64,000 bases of DNA, taken from assembly GCA_020637235.1 (NCBI GenBank), contig JACJWG010000001.1, forward strand, positions 1 through 64,000. The letters run 5' to 3'. This document shows, in pieces, positions 41,268 to 50,698 of this stretch (within the stretch, counting starts at the first letter, position 1; each line of letters starts with the position of its first letter). The notes under the pieces were generated by a model. The model was not told the DNA's origin. It ran no database searches and saw nothing but the letters and a program-made list of their open reading frames with translations. The position numbers were made by a program, and so were the translations under genes. Source of the DNA: Acidimicrobiaceae bacterium. GTDB lineage: Bacteria > Actinomycetota > Acidimicrobiia > Acidimicrobiales > Ilumatobacteraceae.

Positions 41268-42137
41268 GTGAACCTCGTCAACACCCTCTCCCACGGGATC
41301 GGCCTGCTCGCCACCGAAAGCGGCGTGAACAACGGCCCGGGCGCGTGGATGCCCGAGCTGCGCGGCATCCTCACCGTCATCATCGGCGTGTTCGTGCTGA
41401 TGGGCAGCGTGTACTTCATCCTGCTCACCAACATGGGCGCTCGGCTCGCGTTCTTGGTGTCGTTCTCGGCGCTCGCCGGCTGGTTCTTCCTCATGGGCGC
41501 CATCTGGTGGATCTACGGCATCGGCCTGAAGGGCCCCGAGCCGTCGTGGGACCCGGTGCCGGGTCGCACCGTGATCCAGGCGCCCGAGGCGTTGCTCACC
41601 GCAGAGGTGCTCGACAGTCCCATCGAGGTGCTCGCCGATCCGGTGCAGACCGCCGAGGCCGTGCAGGACCAGTTCGTCGAGGAGGGATGGGCGCAGCTCC
41701 CGCCGGAGGCCGCCGCGTACGGTCAGGCAGCATCGGCCGCCGAGACCTACCTCATCGACTCGGGTGCCTTCGCCGGCGGCGACTACCGGGTGATGAACGT
41801 GTTCGACATCGGTGGCGAGCGCTACCCACGCCTCGCCGACGGCAAGGTCGACTTCCTGGCCTTCTGGCACAAGCCTCGGCACATCGTCGTCGAGGTGGCG
41901 CCGGTCATCCCGGTGCGCGACGAGCCGGGGCGCGCCCCGGCACAGGCGCAGGTCGACGAGAGCCAGCCGCACCAGTACGTCTACATGGTGCGCAACAAGG
42001 GCGCGAAGCGTCAGCCGGCGGGCTTCATCACGGTCGGCTCGCTGATCGTGTTCCTGGTGTCCGCGTGGTTGCTGCACCGTCGTGACAAGATCGTCATCGC
42101 CAACCGCAGTCTCCCCGCACTGCCGTCGAAAGCGTAA
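41268..42137 (+). CDS. Membrane protein of the bc-complex cluster
   Basis: The 289-residue protein starts at GTG 41268, directly after the TAA of the cytochrome gene. It has two N-terminal TM helices (LRGILTVIIGVFVLMGSVYF and LVSFSALAGWFFLMGAIWWI), an approximately 170-residue soluble domain and a C-terminal TM (FITVGSLIVFLVSAWLLHRR). The soluble part has no heme or Fe-S motif. Position between cytochrome c and nuoA suggests a structural subunit or an assembly factor for the reductase. Family not recognised. Confidence 0.75.
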   Translation: MNLVNTLSHGIGLLATESGVNNGPGAWMPELRGILTVIIGVFVLMGSVYFILLTNMGARLAFLVSFSALAGWFFLMGAIWWIYGIGLKGPEPSWDPVPGRTVIQAPEALLTAEVLDSPIEVLADPVQTAEAVQDQFVEEGWAQLPPEAAAYGQAASAAETYLIDSGAFAGGDYRVMNVFDIGGERYPRLADGKVDFLAFWHKPRHIVVEVAPVIPVRDEPGRAPAQAQVDESQPHQYVYMVRNKGAKRQPAGFITVGSLIVFLVSAWLLHRRDKIVIANRSLPALPSKA

Positions 42138-42142
42138 CCACC

Positions 42143-42616
42143 ATGGGCCAGTACCTGCCGGTCATCGCGCTGCTGGTGCTCGCCGTTCTGTTCGGCGCAC
42201 TCAGCTTCTTCGCCTCGCGCCTGTTGGCCCCCCGACGGCCGTCGGCGGCGAAGGAAGCTCCCTACGAGTGCGGCATCGTGCCGAGCCGTGAGCCACCGGA
42301 GCGCTTCCCGGTCACCTTCTACGTCGTCGCGATGCTCTTCATCATGTTCGACATCGAGATCATCTTCCTGTACCCGTACGCCGTCGACCGGGCCTTCCTC
42401 GGCTCGTACGCGTTCTGGGAGATGCTCGCGTTCAGCGTCGTGTTCTTCGCCGCCTTCGTCTACATGGTGGCTCGCGGCGCGCTCGACTGGGGACCGGTCC
42501 AGAAGTACCGCCGACTCGACGATGCCGTGTCGGTCAACCGCACTGCGTCGAGCACGATCCGTCGAGTGGGGCTCGACGGGCGTCTCGACGTCGACCCGGA
42601 TCAGGAGGCAGCCTGA
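42143..42616 (+). CDS. nuoA: NADH-quinone oxidoreductase subunit A
   Basis: The 157-residue NuoA has three TM helices (YLPVIALLVLAVLFGALSFF, VTFYVVAMLFIMFDIEIIFL and MLAFSVVFFAAFVYMVARGA) and the conserved loop EAPYECGIVPSREPPERFPV whose cysteine lines the quinone/coupling region in other species. It starts nuoA-N and its stop shares one base with the nuoB ATG. Confidence 0.96.
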   Translation: MGQYLPVIALLVLAVLFGALSFFASRLLAPRRPSAAKEAPYECGIVPSREPPERFPVTFYVVAMLFIMFDIEIIFLYPYAVDRAFLGSYAFWEMLAFSVVFFAAFVYMVARGALDWGPVQKYRRLDDAVSVNRTASSTIRRVGLDGRLDVDPDQEAA

Positions 42617-43203
42617 TGGGACTCGTCCAGGACGTACGTGATCAGGGCTTCGCCGGGATCCCGCACAACTTCATCACCGGCAAGCTCGAAGACCTCGTCA
42701 ACTGGTCGCGCAGCCGGAGCAGCTGGCCCGCGTCGTTCGGCCTCGCGTGCTGTGCGATCGAGATGATGGCGACGGGCGCCGCGCACTACGACCTCAGCCG
42801 CTTCGGCATGGAGGTGTTCCGGGCGTCGCCACGCCAGGCCGACATCATGATCGTCGCCGGCCGGGTGAGCCAGAAGATGGCCCCGGTGCTGCGCCAGGTG
42901 TACGACCAGATGATGGAGCCCAAGTGGGTCATCTCCATGGGCGTGTGCGCCAGCAGCGGCGGCATGTTCAACAACTACGCGATCGTGCAGGGCGTCGACC
43001 AGGTCGTCCCCGTCGACGTCTACGCACCGGGCTGCCCGCCCACGCCCGAGACGCTGATCCACGCGATCGAGACCCTCCACCAGCTCATCGAGGACGGCGA
43101 GATCATGCGCCGTCGCGCCGCGACCGGCGCCGGCGCCGATGTGCACGTCACCGAGATCCCGGCTGCCACCCAGCCGGTCCCGGTGCTCCTCGGAGTGCGC
43201 TGA
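42616..43203 (+). CDS. nuoB: NADH-quinone oxidoreductase subunit B
   Basis: The 195-residue NuoB carries the terminal [4Fe-4S] cluster N2. The ligands are tandem Cys45-Cys46 (FGLACCAIEM), Cys111 (MGVCASSGG) and Cys140 (APGCPPTPE). It passes electrons to quinone at the interface with NuoD. Start ATG 42616 overlaps the nuoA stop. Confidence 0.97.
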   Translation: MGLVQDVRDQGFAGIPHNFITGKLEDLVNWSRSRSSWPASFGLACCAIEMMATGAAHYDLSRFGMEVFRASPRQADIMIVAGRVSQKMAPVLRQVYDQMMEPKWVISMGVCASSGGMFNNYAIVQGVDQVVPVDVYAPGCPPTPETLIHAIETLHQLIEDGEIMRRRAATGAGADVHVTEIPAATQPVPVLLGVR

Positions 43204-43206
43204 ACC

Positions 43207-43719
43207 ATGGCCGACACCGCTGACCTCGCGTCCTCCGGCGCGCCCGAACCCGTCACCCTGCACGGCTGCCCGCTCGTCGTCTCGTTCGGACAGCAGGTGC
43301 TGTTCGTGCCGCGCGACCAGTACGCGAAGGTCGTGAAGTCGTTGCTCGCCGACGGCTACGAGATGGTGAGCGACCTCACCGCGGTCGACTACCTGCAGAT
43401 GCCCGAGCGCACCGTGCCGGACGGCGTCGTTGCGGAACGTTTCGAAGTGGTCGTCAACCTGCTCTCGTTGAAGGATCGCCAGCGGCTGCGCGTCCGGGTG
43501 CAGGTGCCCGCCGACGACGCGTCCATCCCCACGCTGTTCGACCTGTACCCGGGCACCGAGGCGATGGAGCGCGAGGTGTACGACATGTTCGGCATCACCT
43601 TCACCGATCACCCCGACCTCACCCGCATCCTCATGCCCGAGGACTGGGACGGCCATCCGCTCCGCAAGGACTACGAGGTCGGCCGGATCCCGGTGCAGTT
43701 CAAGGGAGCGCCGAACTGA
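43207..43719 (+). CDS. nuoC: NADH-quinone oxidoreductase subunit C
   Basis: The 170-residue peripheral-arm subunit has the NuoC signature DLYPGTEAMEREVYDMFGIT and HPLRKDYEVGRIPVQFKG. It is separate from NuoD, unlike the NuoCD fusion of enterobacteria, as in actinobacteria. A loop rich in charged residues precedes PDGVVAERFEVVVNLLSLKD. Confidence 0.96.
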   Translation: MADTADLASSGAPEPVTLHGCPLVVSFGQQVLFVPRDQYAKVVKSLLADGYEMVSDLTAVDYLQMPERTVPDGVVAERFEVVVNLLSLKDRQRLRVRVQVPADDASIPTLFDLYPGTEAMEREVYDMFGITFTDHPDLTRILMPEDWDGHPLRKDYEVGRIPVQFKGAPN

Positions 43720-45053
43720 TGAGCATCCTCGACACGATCGAACAGGGCAACGAGCCCGAGCAGGGCCTCAAGCCACGTTCCGAACTCACCGCGCGCGAGC
43801 TGCTGCGCGAGGTCGGCGCCGTGTTGCGCCTCAGCGAGACCGAGGCCGCCAAGCTCGGCGACCTCCCCGTCGATCCCTCCGAGGATCAGACGATGATCAT
43901 CAACATGGGGCCCCAGCACCCGAGCACGCACGGCGTGTTGCGGTTGATGCTCGAGCTCCAGGGTGAGACCGTGCTGCGCTGCAAGCCGATCATCGGCTAC
44001 CTGCACACCGGCATGGAGAAGACCGGCGAGCAGCTCACCTATCTGCAGGGCGGCACCAACGTCACCCGCATGGACTACCTCAGCCCGCTCAACAACGAGC
44101 TCGTCTTCTCGCTCGCCACCGAGAAGCTCCTCGGGATCGAAGACGACATCCCCGAGCGCGCGGTGTGGATGCGGATGCTGTTGTCCGAGCTCAACCGGAT
44201 GAGCAGCCACCTGCTGTTCATGGCCACGAACGGCATGGACCTCGGTGCCGTGTCGATGATGATCTACGGCTGGCGGGAGCGCGAAGAGGTGCTGCGCTTC
44301 TTCCAGAAGGTCACCGGCCTGCGGATGAACCACAACTTCATCCGCCCCGGCGGCGTGGCCGCCGACCTGCCCGCCGGCTGGCGCGACGACGTGCTCCACC
44401 TGCTCGAGATGATCGAGCCGCGCCTCGAGGAGTACGACACGCTCATGACCGGGCAGCCCATCTGGCGCGACCGTCTGCAGGGCGTCGGCGTGATCACCCC
44501 CCAGGAGGCGATCGCACTGGGCGCCACCGGACCGATCCTGCGTGGCGCGGGCGTGCCGTGGGACCTGCGACGCGATCAGCCGTACCTGCGGTACCCGGAG
44601 GTCGACTTCGACGTGATCGTCGGTTCGTACGGCGACGCCTTCGACCGCTACGCGATCCGCCTCAACGAGATCCGCGAGAGCATGAAGATCGTCCGTCAGG
44701 TGCTCGACAAGATGCCGTCGGGCGACTACCGGATCCAGAACAAGAAGGTGACGCCGCCGCCGCGAGCCCGCATCGACGAGTCGATGGAGGCGTTGATCCA
44801 CCACTTCAAGATCTTCACCGAGGGCTTCAAGGTGCCCGAGGGCGAGGTGTACGTCGCGATCGAGAGCCCTCGCGGCGAGATCGGCTGCTACATCGCGAGC
44901 GACGGGTCGGCCACGCCGTACCGCATGCACGTGCGCGCACCGTCGTTCGTCAACATCCAGTGCCTGCCGCACATGATGCGCGGCGGGTTGGTGGCCGACG
45001 CCGTGGCCGTCATCTCCAGCGTCGACCCGGTGCTCGGGGAGGTCGATCGCTGA
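43719..45053 (+). CDS. nuoD: NADH-quinone oxidoreductase subunit D
   Basis: The 444-residue NuoD (49 kDa subunit homologue) has GPQHPSTHGVLRLMLELQGE, IGYLHTGMEKTGE and GGVAADLPAGWRDD, the conserved residues that form the quinone site with NuoB. An N-terminal extension of about 45 residues precedes the family core. It overlaps nuoC and nuoE by one base (TGATG). Confidence 0.97.
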   Translation: MSILDTIEQGNEPEQGLKPRSELTARELLREVGAVLRLSETEAAKLGDLPVDPSEDQTMIINMGPQHPSTHGVLRLMLELQGETVLRCKPIIGYLHTGMEKTGEQLTYLQGGTNVTRMDYLSPLNNELVFSLATEKLLGIEDDIPERAVWMRMLLSELNRMSSHLLFMATNGMDLGAVSMMIYGWREREEVLRFFQKVTGLRMNHNFIRPGGVAADLPAGWRDDVLHLLEMIEPRLEEYDTLMTGQPIWRDRLQGVGVITPQEAIALGATGPILRGAGVPWDLRRDQPYLRYPEVDFDVIVGSYGDAFDRYAIRLNEIRESMKIVRQVLDKMPSGDYRIQNKKVTPPPRARIDESMEALIHHFKIFTEGFKVPEGEVYVAIESPRGEIGCYIASDGSATPYRMHVRAPSFVNIQCLPHMMRGGLVADAVAVISSVDPVLGEVDR

Positions 45054-45664
45054 TGGCCCGTCTGAACGACGACAACGTGCGGCTCGCGCACGAGATCATC
45101 TCGCGGTACCCGCGGCGCCGCTCGGCCACGATTCCGCTGCTGCACCTCGCGCAGGAGCAGGACGGGTACCTCACCGACGACGCGATCCGCCACGTCGCCG
45201 AACTCGTCGGCGCCACGTCGGCCGAGGTGCTCGGCACGGCGACGTTCTACGAGATGTTCAAGTTCGAGCCGGTCGGCACGTACCTGATCAACATCTGCGG
45301 CACCATGTCGTGCGCGCTCATGGGTGCCGGCGAGCTGATGCGCCACGCCGAGCAGACCCTCGGCATCCCCGTCGGCGGCACCACGCCCGACGGCATGTTC
45401 ACCCTCGAGCACGCCGAGTGCCAGGCGGCGTGCACCGAGGCGCCGTGCCTGCAGGTGAACTACCGGCACCGCTTCCGCGTCACCCCGGCCGATCTCGACC
45501 GCCTCGTCGAGGACCTGCGCGCCGGCCGTCTCGGCGCCGAGATCCCGCCGCACGGCACGCTGGCGCGGGTGCGCCAGTCGATTCCCGTCGAGTCGGCGGC
45601 CGGTGCGGTCACCCCCGAGCAGGCCGGCGCGCCGGCCTGGTTCCCCGCGAAGGATCCCGCATGA
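45053..45664 (+). CDS. nuoE: NADH-quinone oxidoreductase subunit E
   Basis: The 203-residue NuoE holds the [2Fe-2S] cluster N1a with the ligand pattern C-x4-C (INICGTMSC) and C-x3-C (HAECQAACTEAPC). It is a thioredoxin-like subunit of the NADH-dehydrogenase module and partners NuoF. A C-terminal tail of about 40 residues is extra. The stop overlaps the nuoF ATG. Confidence 0.95.
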   Translation: MARLNDDNVRLAHEIISRYPRRRSATIPLLHLAQEQDGYLTDDAIRHVAELVGATSAEVLGTATFYEMFKFEPVGTYLINICGTMSCALMGAGELMRHAEQTLGIPVGGTTPDGMFTLEHAECQAACTEAPCLQVNYRHRFRVTPADLDRLVEDLRAGRLGAEIPPHGTLARVRQSIPVESAAGAVTPEQAGAPAWFPAKDPA

Positions 45665-47079
45665 GCAGCTACCCCTGGGCAGCCGGCTACATCGACGACG
45701 GCGACCGGCCGAAGATCGTCACCTCTCGCTTCCACCTGGAGGACGGCTACACCCTCGAGCGATACCAGGCGACGGGGGGCTACGACGGGCTGCGTCGTGC
45801 CCTCGCGAAGTCGCCCGCCGAGGTGCACGACGAGGTCCGCGGCGCCACCATCCTCGGTCGTGGCGGCGCCGGCTTCCCGGCCGGCACGAAGTGGGGGCTC
45901 ATGCCCGCCGACAAGTACCCCCGCTATCTGGTCGTCAACGGCGACGAGAGCGAACCCGGTACGTACAAGGACCGCCTCCTCATGGAGCGCGACCCGCACC
46001 AACTGATCGAGGGATGCCTCATCGCGGCATACGCGGCCGGCCTGGCGCAGGTGTTCCTCTACATCCGTGGCGAGATGCCCCTCGCCCACGAGCGTGTCGG
46101 CCAGGCGCTGAACGAGGCCTACGCCGCGGGCTACGTCGGCACGAACATCCTCGGCACCGACTTCAGCGTCGACATCGTCCTCCACTGGGGGGCCGGCGCG
46201 TACGTGGTCGGTGAGGAGACGGCCCTCATCGAGAGCCTCGAGGGCAAGCGCGGCGAGCCGCGCCTCAAGCCGCCCTTCTTCCCGGCAGCGATCGGTCTCT
46301 ACGGCCAGCCGACGATCGTCAACAATGTCGAGACCCTGTCGAACCTGCCGTGGCTGCTCGTCAACGGCATGGAGGCCTACACCGCCATCGGCACCCAGAC
46401 GAGCCCGGGGACGCGCATGGTGGCCGTCAGCGGCCACGTCAACCGCCCGGGCGTGTACGAGATCGTGAACGGCACCACCACCTTCCGCGACCTGTTGTAC
46501 GGCGACGAGTTCTGCCAGGGCATCCGCAACGGCAACGAGTTGAAGGCGTTCGTGCCCGGCGGTGGATCGGCCCCGTGGTTCACGCCGGAGCAGCTCGACC
46601 TGCCCTTCGAGGGACGCCTCGTCGGCGCGGCCGGTTCGATGCTCGGCTCGGGCGCCATCATGGTGATGGACCACACGACCGACATCCCCGCCGCCGCGCT
46701 CACGCTCACCCACTTCTACGCGGCGGAGAGCTGCGGACAGTGCACGCCGTGTCGCGAGGGCGGCACCTGGCTCGAGCGCGTGTTGTCGCGCATCGTCGAC
46801 GGCAACGGCACGCCGGCCGACCTCGACCAGCTGCTCGAGATCGGCGAGTCGATCTGCCCGGGCGCGTTCCCACACGCGTCCAGCAGCGCGCTCGGACTCG
46901 AGGCCACGCCGTTCCCGTACAAGATGACCACCATCTGCTTCGTCGGCCCGTCCGCGTACGCCCCGGTGCATTCTGCGCTCACGCTGTTCCGGAGCGAGTT
47001 CGAGGCCAAGATCACCCGGCGCAACTCGATCCCCGTGACCGCCGTCCACGCCACCCCCGAAACGGCTGGAGCCCACTGA
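45661..47079 (+). CDS. nuoF: NADH-quinone oxidoreductase subunit F
   Basis: The 472-residue NuoF binds NADH and FMN (GRGGAGFPAGTKWGL, NGDESEPGTYKDR) and the N3 [4Fe-4S] cluster (ESCGQCTPCREGGTW plus a later Cys). The fourth ligand appears in YKMTTICFVGPSA. About 20 residues, SICPGAFPHASSSALGLEA and neighbours, lie before it, where most homologues go straight to the ligand (GKTFCALGD-type). Electrons enter complex I here. Confidence 0.96.
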   Translation: MSSYPWAAGYIDDGDRPKIVTSRFHLEDGYTLERYQATGGYDGLRRALAKSPAEVHDEVRGATILGRGGAGFPAGTKWGLMPADKYPRYLVVNGDESEPGTYKDRLLMERDPHQLIEGCLIAAYAAGLAQVFLYIRGEMPLAHERVGQALNEAYAAGYVGTNILGTDFSVDIVLHWGAGAYVVGEETALIESLEGKRGEPRLKPPFFPAAIGLYGQPTIVNNVETLSNLPWLLVNGMEAYTAIGTQTSPGTRMVAVSGHVNRPGVYEIVNGTTTFRDLLYGDEFCQGIRNGNELKAFVPGGGSAPWFTPEQLDLPFEGRLVGAAGSMLGSGAIMVMDHTTDIPAAALTLTHFYAAESCGQCTPCREGGTWLERVLSRIVDGNGTPADLDQLLEIGESICPGAFPHASSSALGLEATPFPYKMTTICFVGPSAYAPVHSALTLFRSEFEAKITRRNSIPVTAVHATPETAGAH

Positions 47080-49475
47080 TGACCGCCACCGAGAACGCGG
47101 GCACGCCACCGACCGACGACGCGCCGGTGCCCGACCCGAACGCCGTACAGATCACGGTCAACGGCGTCGCCCACACGGCGCGCAAGGGCCAGTTGGTGAT
47201 CGAGGCAGCGGCCGACGCCGGCGTCTACATCCCACGCTTCTGCTACCACGAGCGGATGACGCCCGTCGGCAAGTGCCGGATGTGCCTCGTCGAGGCCGAC
47301 AGCGGCCGCGGGCCCGCCGTGACCGTGTCGTGCATGGTGCCGGTGATGCCCGACATGAAGGTGGAGACCGAGTCGCCGATGGCGAAGCGGATGCAGGAAG
47401 GTGTGCTCGAGCTCCTGCTCGCCAACCATCCGCTCGACTGCCCGGTCTGCGACAAGGGCGGTGAGTGCCCGCTGCAGGACCAGACGATGACCCACGGCCC
47501 GGGCGAGAGCCGGTTCGTCGAGGAGAAGCGTCACTACGAGAAGCCGATCCCGATCAGCGATCTCGTGTTCCTCGATCGCGAACGCTGCATCCTCTGCGAC
47601 CGCTGCACCCGTTTCGCCGACGAGGTCGCCGGCGACGCACTCATCCACTTCATCAGCCGCGGCAACACCACCCAGGTGATGACCTTCCCCGACGAGCCCT
47701 TCGCCAGCTACTTCAGTGGCAACACGGTGCAGATCTGCCCGGTCGGGGCGCTCACCGCGAAGCCCTACCGGTTCAAGGCCCGCCCGTGGGATCTCGAGGA
47801 GATCGAGAGCACCTGCACCACCTGCGCCGTCGGCTGCCGCACTGTCGTGCAGTCGAGTCGCGACGAGCTGCTGCGCTCCCAGGGCGTCGACAGCGATCCG
47901 GTGAACTGGGGATGGATGTGCGACAAGGGCCGCTTCGGCTTCGAAGCCGTCCGCACCGAACGCGTCACCGAGCCGCTCGTGCGCACCGCCCACGGGCTCG
48001 AGCCCACGGGATGGAACGCCGCGCTGCGCTCGGCGGTGCAGTTGATCGAGGACGGCAAGCTGGCGGCGGGGCCGTCGGCGGTGGCGGTCATCGGTGGTGC
48101 GCGCGGCTCCAACGAGGACGCCTTCGCGTGGGCACGCCTCGCGCACGACGTGATCGACACCCCCCACGTGTACGCGCAGATGGGTGACGGCCTGCCCGTC
48201 GGCATGCTCGCGATGCCGCGGGCCACCATCGACGACACCGCAGCGGCGAGCACGATCGTGCTGCTCGGACCCGACCTCAAAGAAGAACTGCCGGTGCTGT
48301 ACCTGCGCGTACGCGACGCGGTGCAGAAGCGTCGGGTGCGCATCGTCGAGTTCACCCCGCGGGAGAGTGGTCTCACGAGCCTCGCGTGGAAGAGCGCCGT
48401 GTACGAACCGGGCGGCCAGGTGGAAGCCGTGCGCGCCGCGCTCGCCGACCCCGAGATCGCCGACCAGCTCGCGGCGGGCCCGGTGGTCGTGATCGCCGGC
48501 CGGTCCAACCTCGCCGAGTCGTCGGGCGCCACGGTCCAGGCGGTGCAGACCCTCCTCGCCGGTGTCCCCGGCGCCACCGTGCTGCCGGCGTTCCGTCGCG
48601 GCAACGTCGTCGGGGCGTTGCAGGTGGGCATGCGCCCGCGCCCGGGCGGTCTCGACACCCGGGGCATCCTGCAGGCCGCAGCCGACGGCAAGATCGAGTG
48701 CCTCGTGCTCGTGGGCGCCGATCCGCTCGCGGACTTCCCCGACACCGACCTCGCTCGACGCGCGCTCGCCGGTGCACGCCGGATCGTCAGTGTCGACACC
48801 CACCTGTCGGCCTCGGCCCAGCACGCCGACGTCGTGCTCCCGGCAGCGGCCTTCGGCGAGAAGTCGGGCACGACCACCAACCTCGAGGGTCGTGTCACCA
48901 CCCTCGGTCGCAAGGTCACCGCCGCCGGGACGAGCCGTCCGGACTGGATGATCGCCACCGCGATCGCTCGTGGGCTCGGCACCGACCTCGGCTTCCGCAG
49001 CGTCGACGACGTCACCGATGCCATCGCGCGGATGGTCGACGGCTACGAAGGCGTCACCCGCGATGCGCTGGCGGACTCGGCCGACGGCGTGCTGAGCGCG
49101 CCGCCGGCGACGATCGCCGCGATCGACCCCGTCGAGGTCGAGGTGCCGGTGCGGAACAGCTACGACTACCGGCTCGTCGTCACCCGCAAGCTCTACGACG
49201 CCGGGGTGACGGTCAGCAACAGCCCGTCGCTCGCCCACCTCGCACCGGGCCAGCGCGTGCACCTCCACCCGCTCGACGTCGAACGGGTCGGCGTGCAACC
49301 CGGCGCCGACGTGCGGGTGTCGAGCTCGCGTTCCGCAGCCGTGATGCGGGTCGAAGCCGATCCGACGGTGCTGCGGGGCACGGCGTGGATCGCGTTCAAC
49401 CAACCGGGTGGCAACGTCGGTGACCTGATCGACAGCACCGCCATCGTCACCGACGTCCGAATCGAGAACCTCTGA
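47079..49475 (+). CDS. nuoG: NADH-quinone oxidoreductase subunit G
   Basis: The 798-residue NuoG has an N-terminal [2Fe-2S] ferredoxin domain (IPRFCYHERMTPVGKCRMCL), the His-Cys cluster segment NHPLDCPVCDKGGECPLQDQ, the [4Fe-4S] motif RERCILCDRCTRF then ICPVGALTAKPYRFKAR, and the extra N7 site C-x2-C-x3-C with a later Cys (CTTCAVGC, MCDKGRFGF). A molybdopterin oxidoreductase-like domain without catalytic residues follows. It starts at ATG 47079, overlapping the nuoF stop. Confidence 0.95.
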   Translation: MTATENAGTPPTDDAPVPDPNAVQITVNGVAHTARKGQLVIEAAADAGVYIPRFCYHERMTPVGKCRMCLVEADSGRGPAVTVSCMVPVMPDMKVETESPMAKRMQEGVLELLLANHPLDCPVCDKGGECPLQDQTMTHGPGESRFVEEKRHYEKPIPISDLVFLDRERCILCDRCTRFADEVAGDALIHFISRGNTTQVMTFPDEPFASYFSGNTVQICPVGALTAKPYRFKARPWDLEEIESTCTTCAVGCRTVVQSSRDELLRSQGVDSDPVNWGWMCDKGRFGFEAVRTERVTEPLVRTAHGLEPTGWNAALRSAVQLIEDGKLAAGPSAVAVIGGARGSNEDAFAWARLAHDVIDTPHVYAQMGDGLPVGMLAMPRATIDDTAAASTIVLLGPDLKEELPVLYLRVRDAVQKRRVRIVEFTPRESGLTSLAWKSAVYEPGGQVEAVRAALADPEIADQLAAGPVVVIAGRSNLAESSGATVQAVQTLLAGVPGATVLPAFRRGNVVGALQVGMRPRPGGLDTRGILQAAADGKIECLVLVGADPLADFPDTDLARRALAGARRIVSVDTHLSASAQHADVVLPAAAFGEKSGTTTNLEGRVTTLGRKVTAAGTSRPDWMIATAIARGLGTDLGFRSVDDVTDAIARMVDGYEGVTRDALADSADGVLSAPPATIAAIDPVEVEVPVRNSYDYRLVVTRKLYDAGVTVSNSPSLAHLAPGQRVHLHPLDVERVGVQPGADVRVSSSRSAAVMRVEADPTVLRGTAWIAFNQPGGNVGDLIDSTAIVTDVRIENL

Positions 49476-50698
49476 TGCTGGCGCTCGACCCTCTCCTCCT
49501 CGGCGATCTCGACCTCGGCGACGTGCTCGTCGTGCTGTTGAAGGTCGTCGTCGTCTTCGTGATCGGCCTCGTCGCCACCATGCTCATGGTGTGGTTCGAA
49601 CGCAAGACGATCTCGGGTATGCAGAACCGGATCGGGCCCAACAAGGCGGGTCCGTGGGGTCTGCTGCAGACCCTGGCCGACGGCACGAAGCTCTTCTTCA
49701 AAGAGGACCTGATCCCCGAGCGCAGCGACCGCTTCGTGTTCAAGCTCGCGCCGTACCTGTCGTTCGTCCCGGCGTTCCTCGTGTGGGCGGTCATCCCGCT
49801 CGGAGGCGACTTCACCGGCGACAAGCAGGGCATCGTCACCTGGTTCGGCCGCGAGACCCGGGTGCAGCTGGCCGACCCGCAGATGGGTGTGCTGCTCCTG
49901 CTCGCGCTCAGCTCGATCGCCGTGTACGGCATCATGCTCGCCGGCTGGGCGTCGGGGTCGAAGTACCCCCTGCTCGGGTCGGTGCGCGCGTCGGCACAGA
50001 TGGTGAGCTACGAAGCCGCGCTCGGCATGAGCATCGGCGCCGTGTTGCTGCTCGCCGGTACGCTCAGCACGAGCGGCATCGTCGACAGTCAGGACGGCAT
50101 CACCAACTGGCACCTCGTCAGCACCGGCGTGTTGCCCTTCGTGATTTTCCTGATCGCCGCGACCGCCGAGCTCAACCGTCCGCCGTTCGACCTCGTCGAG
50201 GCCGAGCAGGAACTCGTCGGCGGCTTCAACACCGAGTACTCGAGCATCCGCTTCGCCCTGTTCTTCCTGGCCGAGTTCATGAACACGATCACGATGAGCG
50301 CGGTGATCGTGACCCTGTTCTTCGGCGGCCCGCAGCCGCTGACGATCGACATCGGCGGCCTCCAGTGGGACGGCGACCTGTACCTCGGTCCGCTGAACGG
50401 CACGATCTGGTTCTTCCTGAAGCTGCTGGTGTTCCTGTACGTCTACGTCTGGTTCCGCGCCACGTTGCCACGCCTGCGCTACGACCAGCTGATGAACCTC
50501 GGGTGGAAGCTCCTGATCCCGGCGTCGCTGGCCTGGTTCATGCTGCTCGCGGCCTTCAAGCTCGGTCAGGACCAGGGCTGGAATCGCGTCGTCGTCGGCG
50601 CCGTGGGCCTCACCGTCATCGGTGTCGGCGTCGCACTGCTGTCGGCGGCGATCAAGGTGAGCGCCCGCAACCGTGAGCGAGAAGGGGCGATGTTCTGA
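49475..50698 (+). CDS. nuoH: NADH-quinone oxidoreductase subunit H
   Basis: The 407-residue membrane subunit has eight TM helices and conserved loops RIGPNKAGPWGLLQTLADGTK, AAPYLSFVPAFLVWAVIPLG-like FKLAPYLSFVPAFLVWAVIP, ELNRPPFDLVEAEQELVGGF and FNTEYSSIRFALFFLAEFMN. It forms the quinone tunnel with NuoB and NuoD and carries the first part of the proton path. Start and stop overlap neighbours by one base. Confidence 0.97.
   Translation: MLALDPLLLGDLDLGDVLVVLLKVVVVFVIGLVATMLMVWFERKTISGMQNRIGPNKAGPWGLLQTLADGTKLFFKEDLIPERSDRFVFKLAPYLSFVPAFLVWAVIPLGGDFTGDKQGIVTWFGRETRVQLADPQMGVLLLLALSSIAVYGIMLAGWASGSKYPLLGSVRASAQMVSYEAALGMSIGAVLLLAGTLSTSGIVDSQDGITNWHLVSTGVLPFVIFLIAATAELNRPPFDLVEAEQELVGGFNTEYSSIRFALFFLAEFMNTITMSAVIVTLFFGGPQPLTIDIGGLQWDGDLYLGPLNGTIWFFLKLLVFLYVYVWFRATLPRLRYDQLMNLGWKLLIPASLAWFMLLAAFKLGQDQGWNRVVVGAVGLTVIGVGVALLSAAIKVSARNREREGAMF

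Noticed and set aside
46840..46870. Cys in ESICPGAF as the fourth N3 ligand of NuoF
   Set aside because: The alignment of MTTICFVGPSAYAPVHSAL with the usual ligand helix followed by SALxxF fits better, so the SIC cysteine is treated as part of an insertion.
46716..49403. Minus-strand open frame of 895 codons opposite nuoG
   Set aside because: nuoG on the other strand has all Fe-S motifs. The antisense frame has no start signals or domains.
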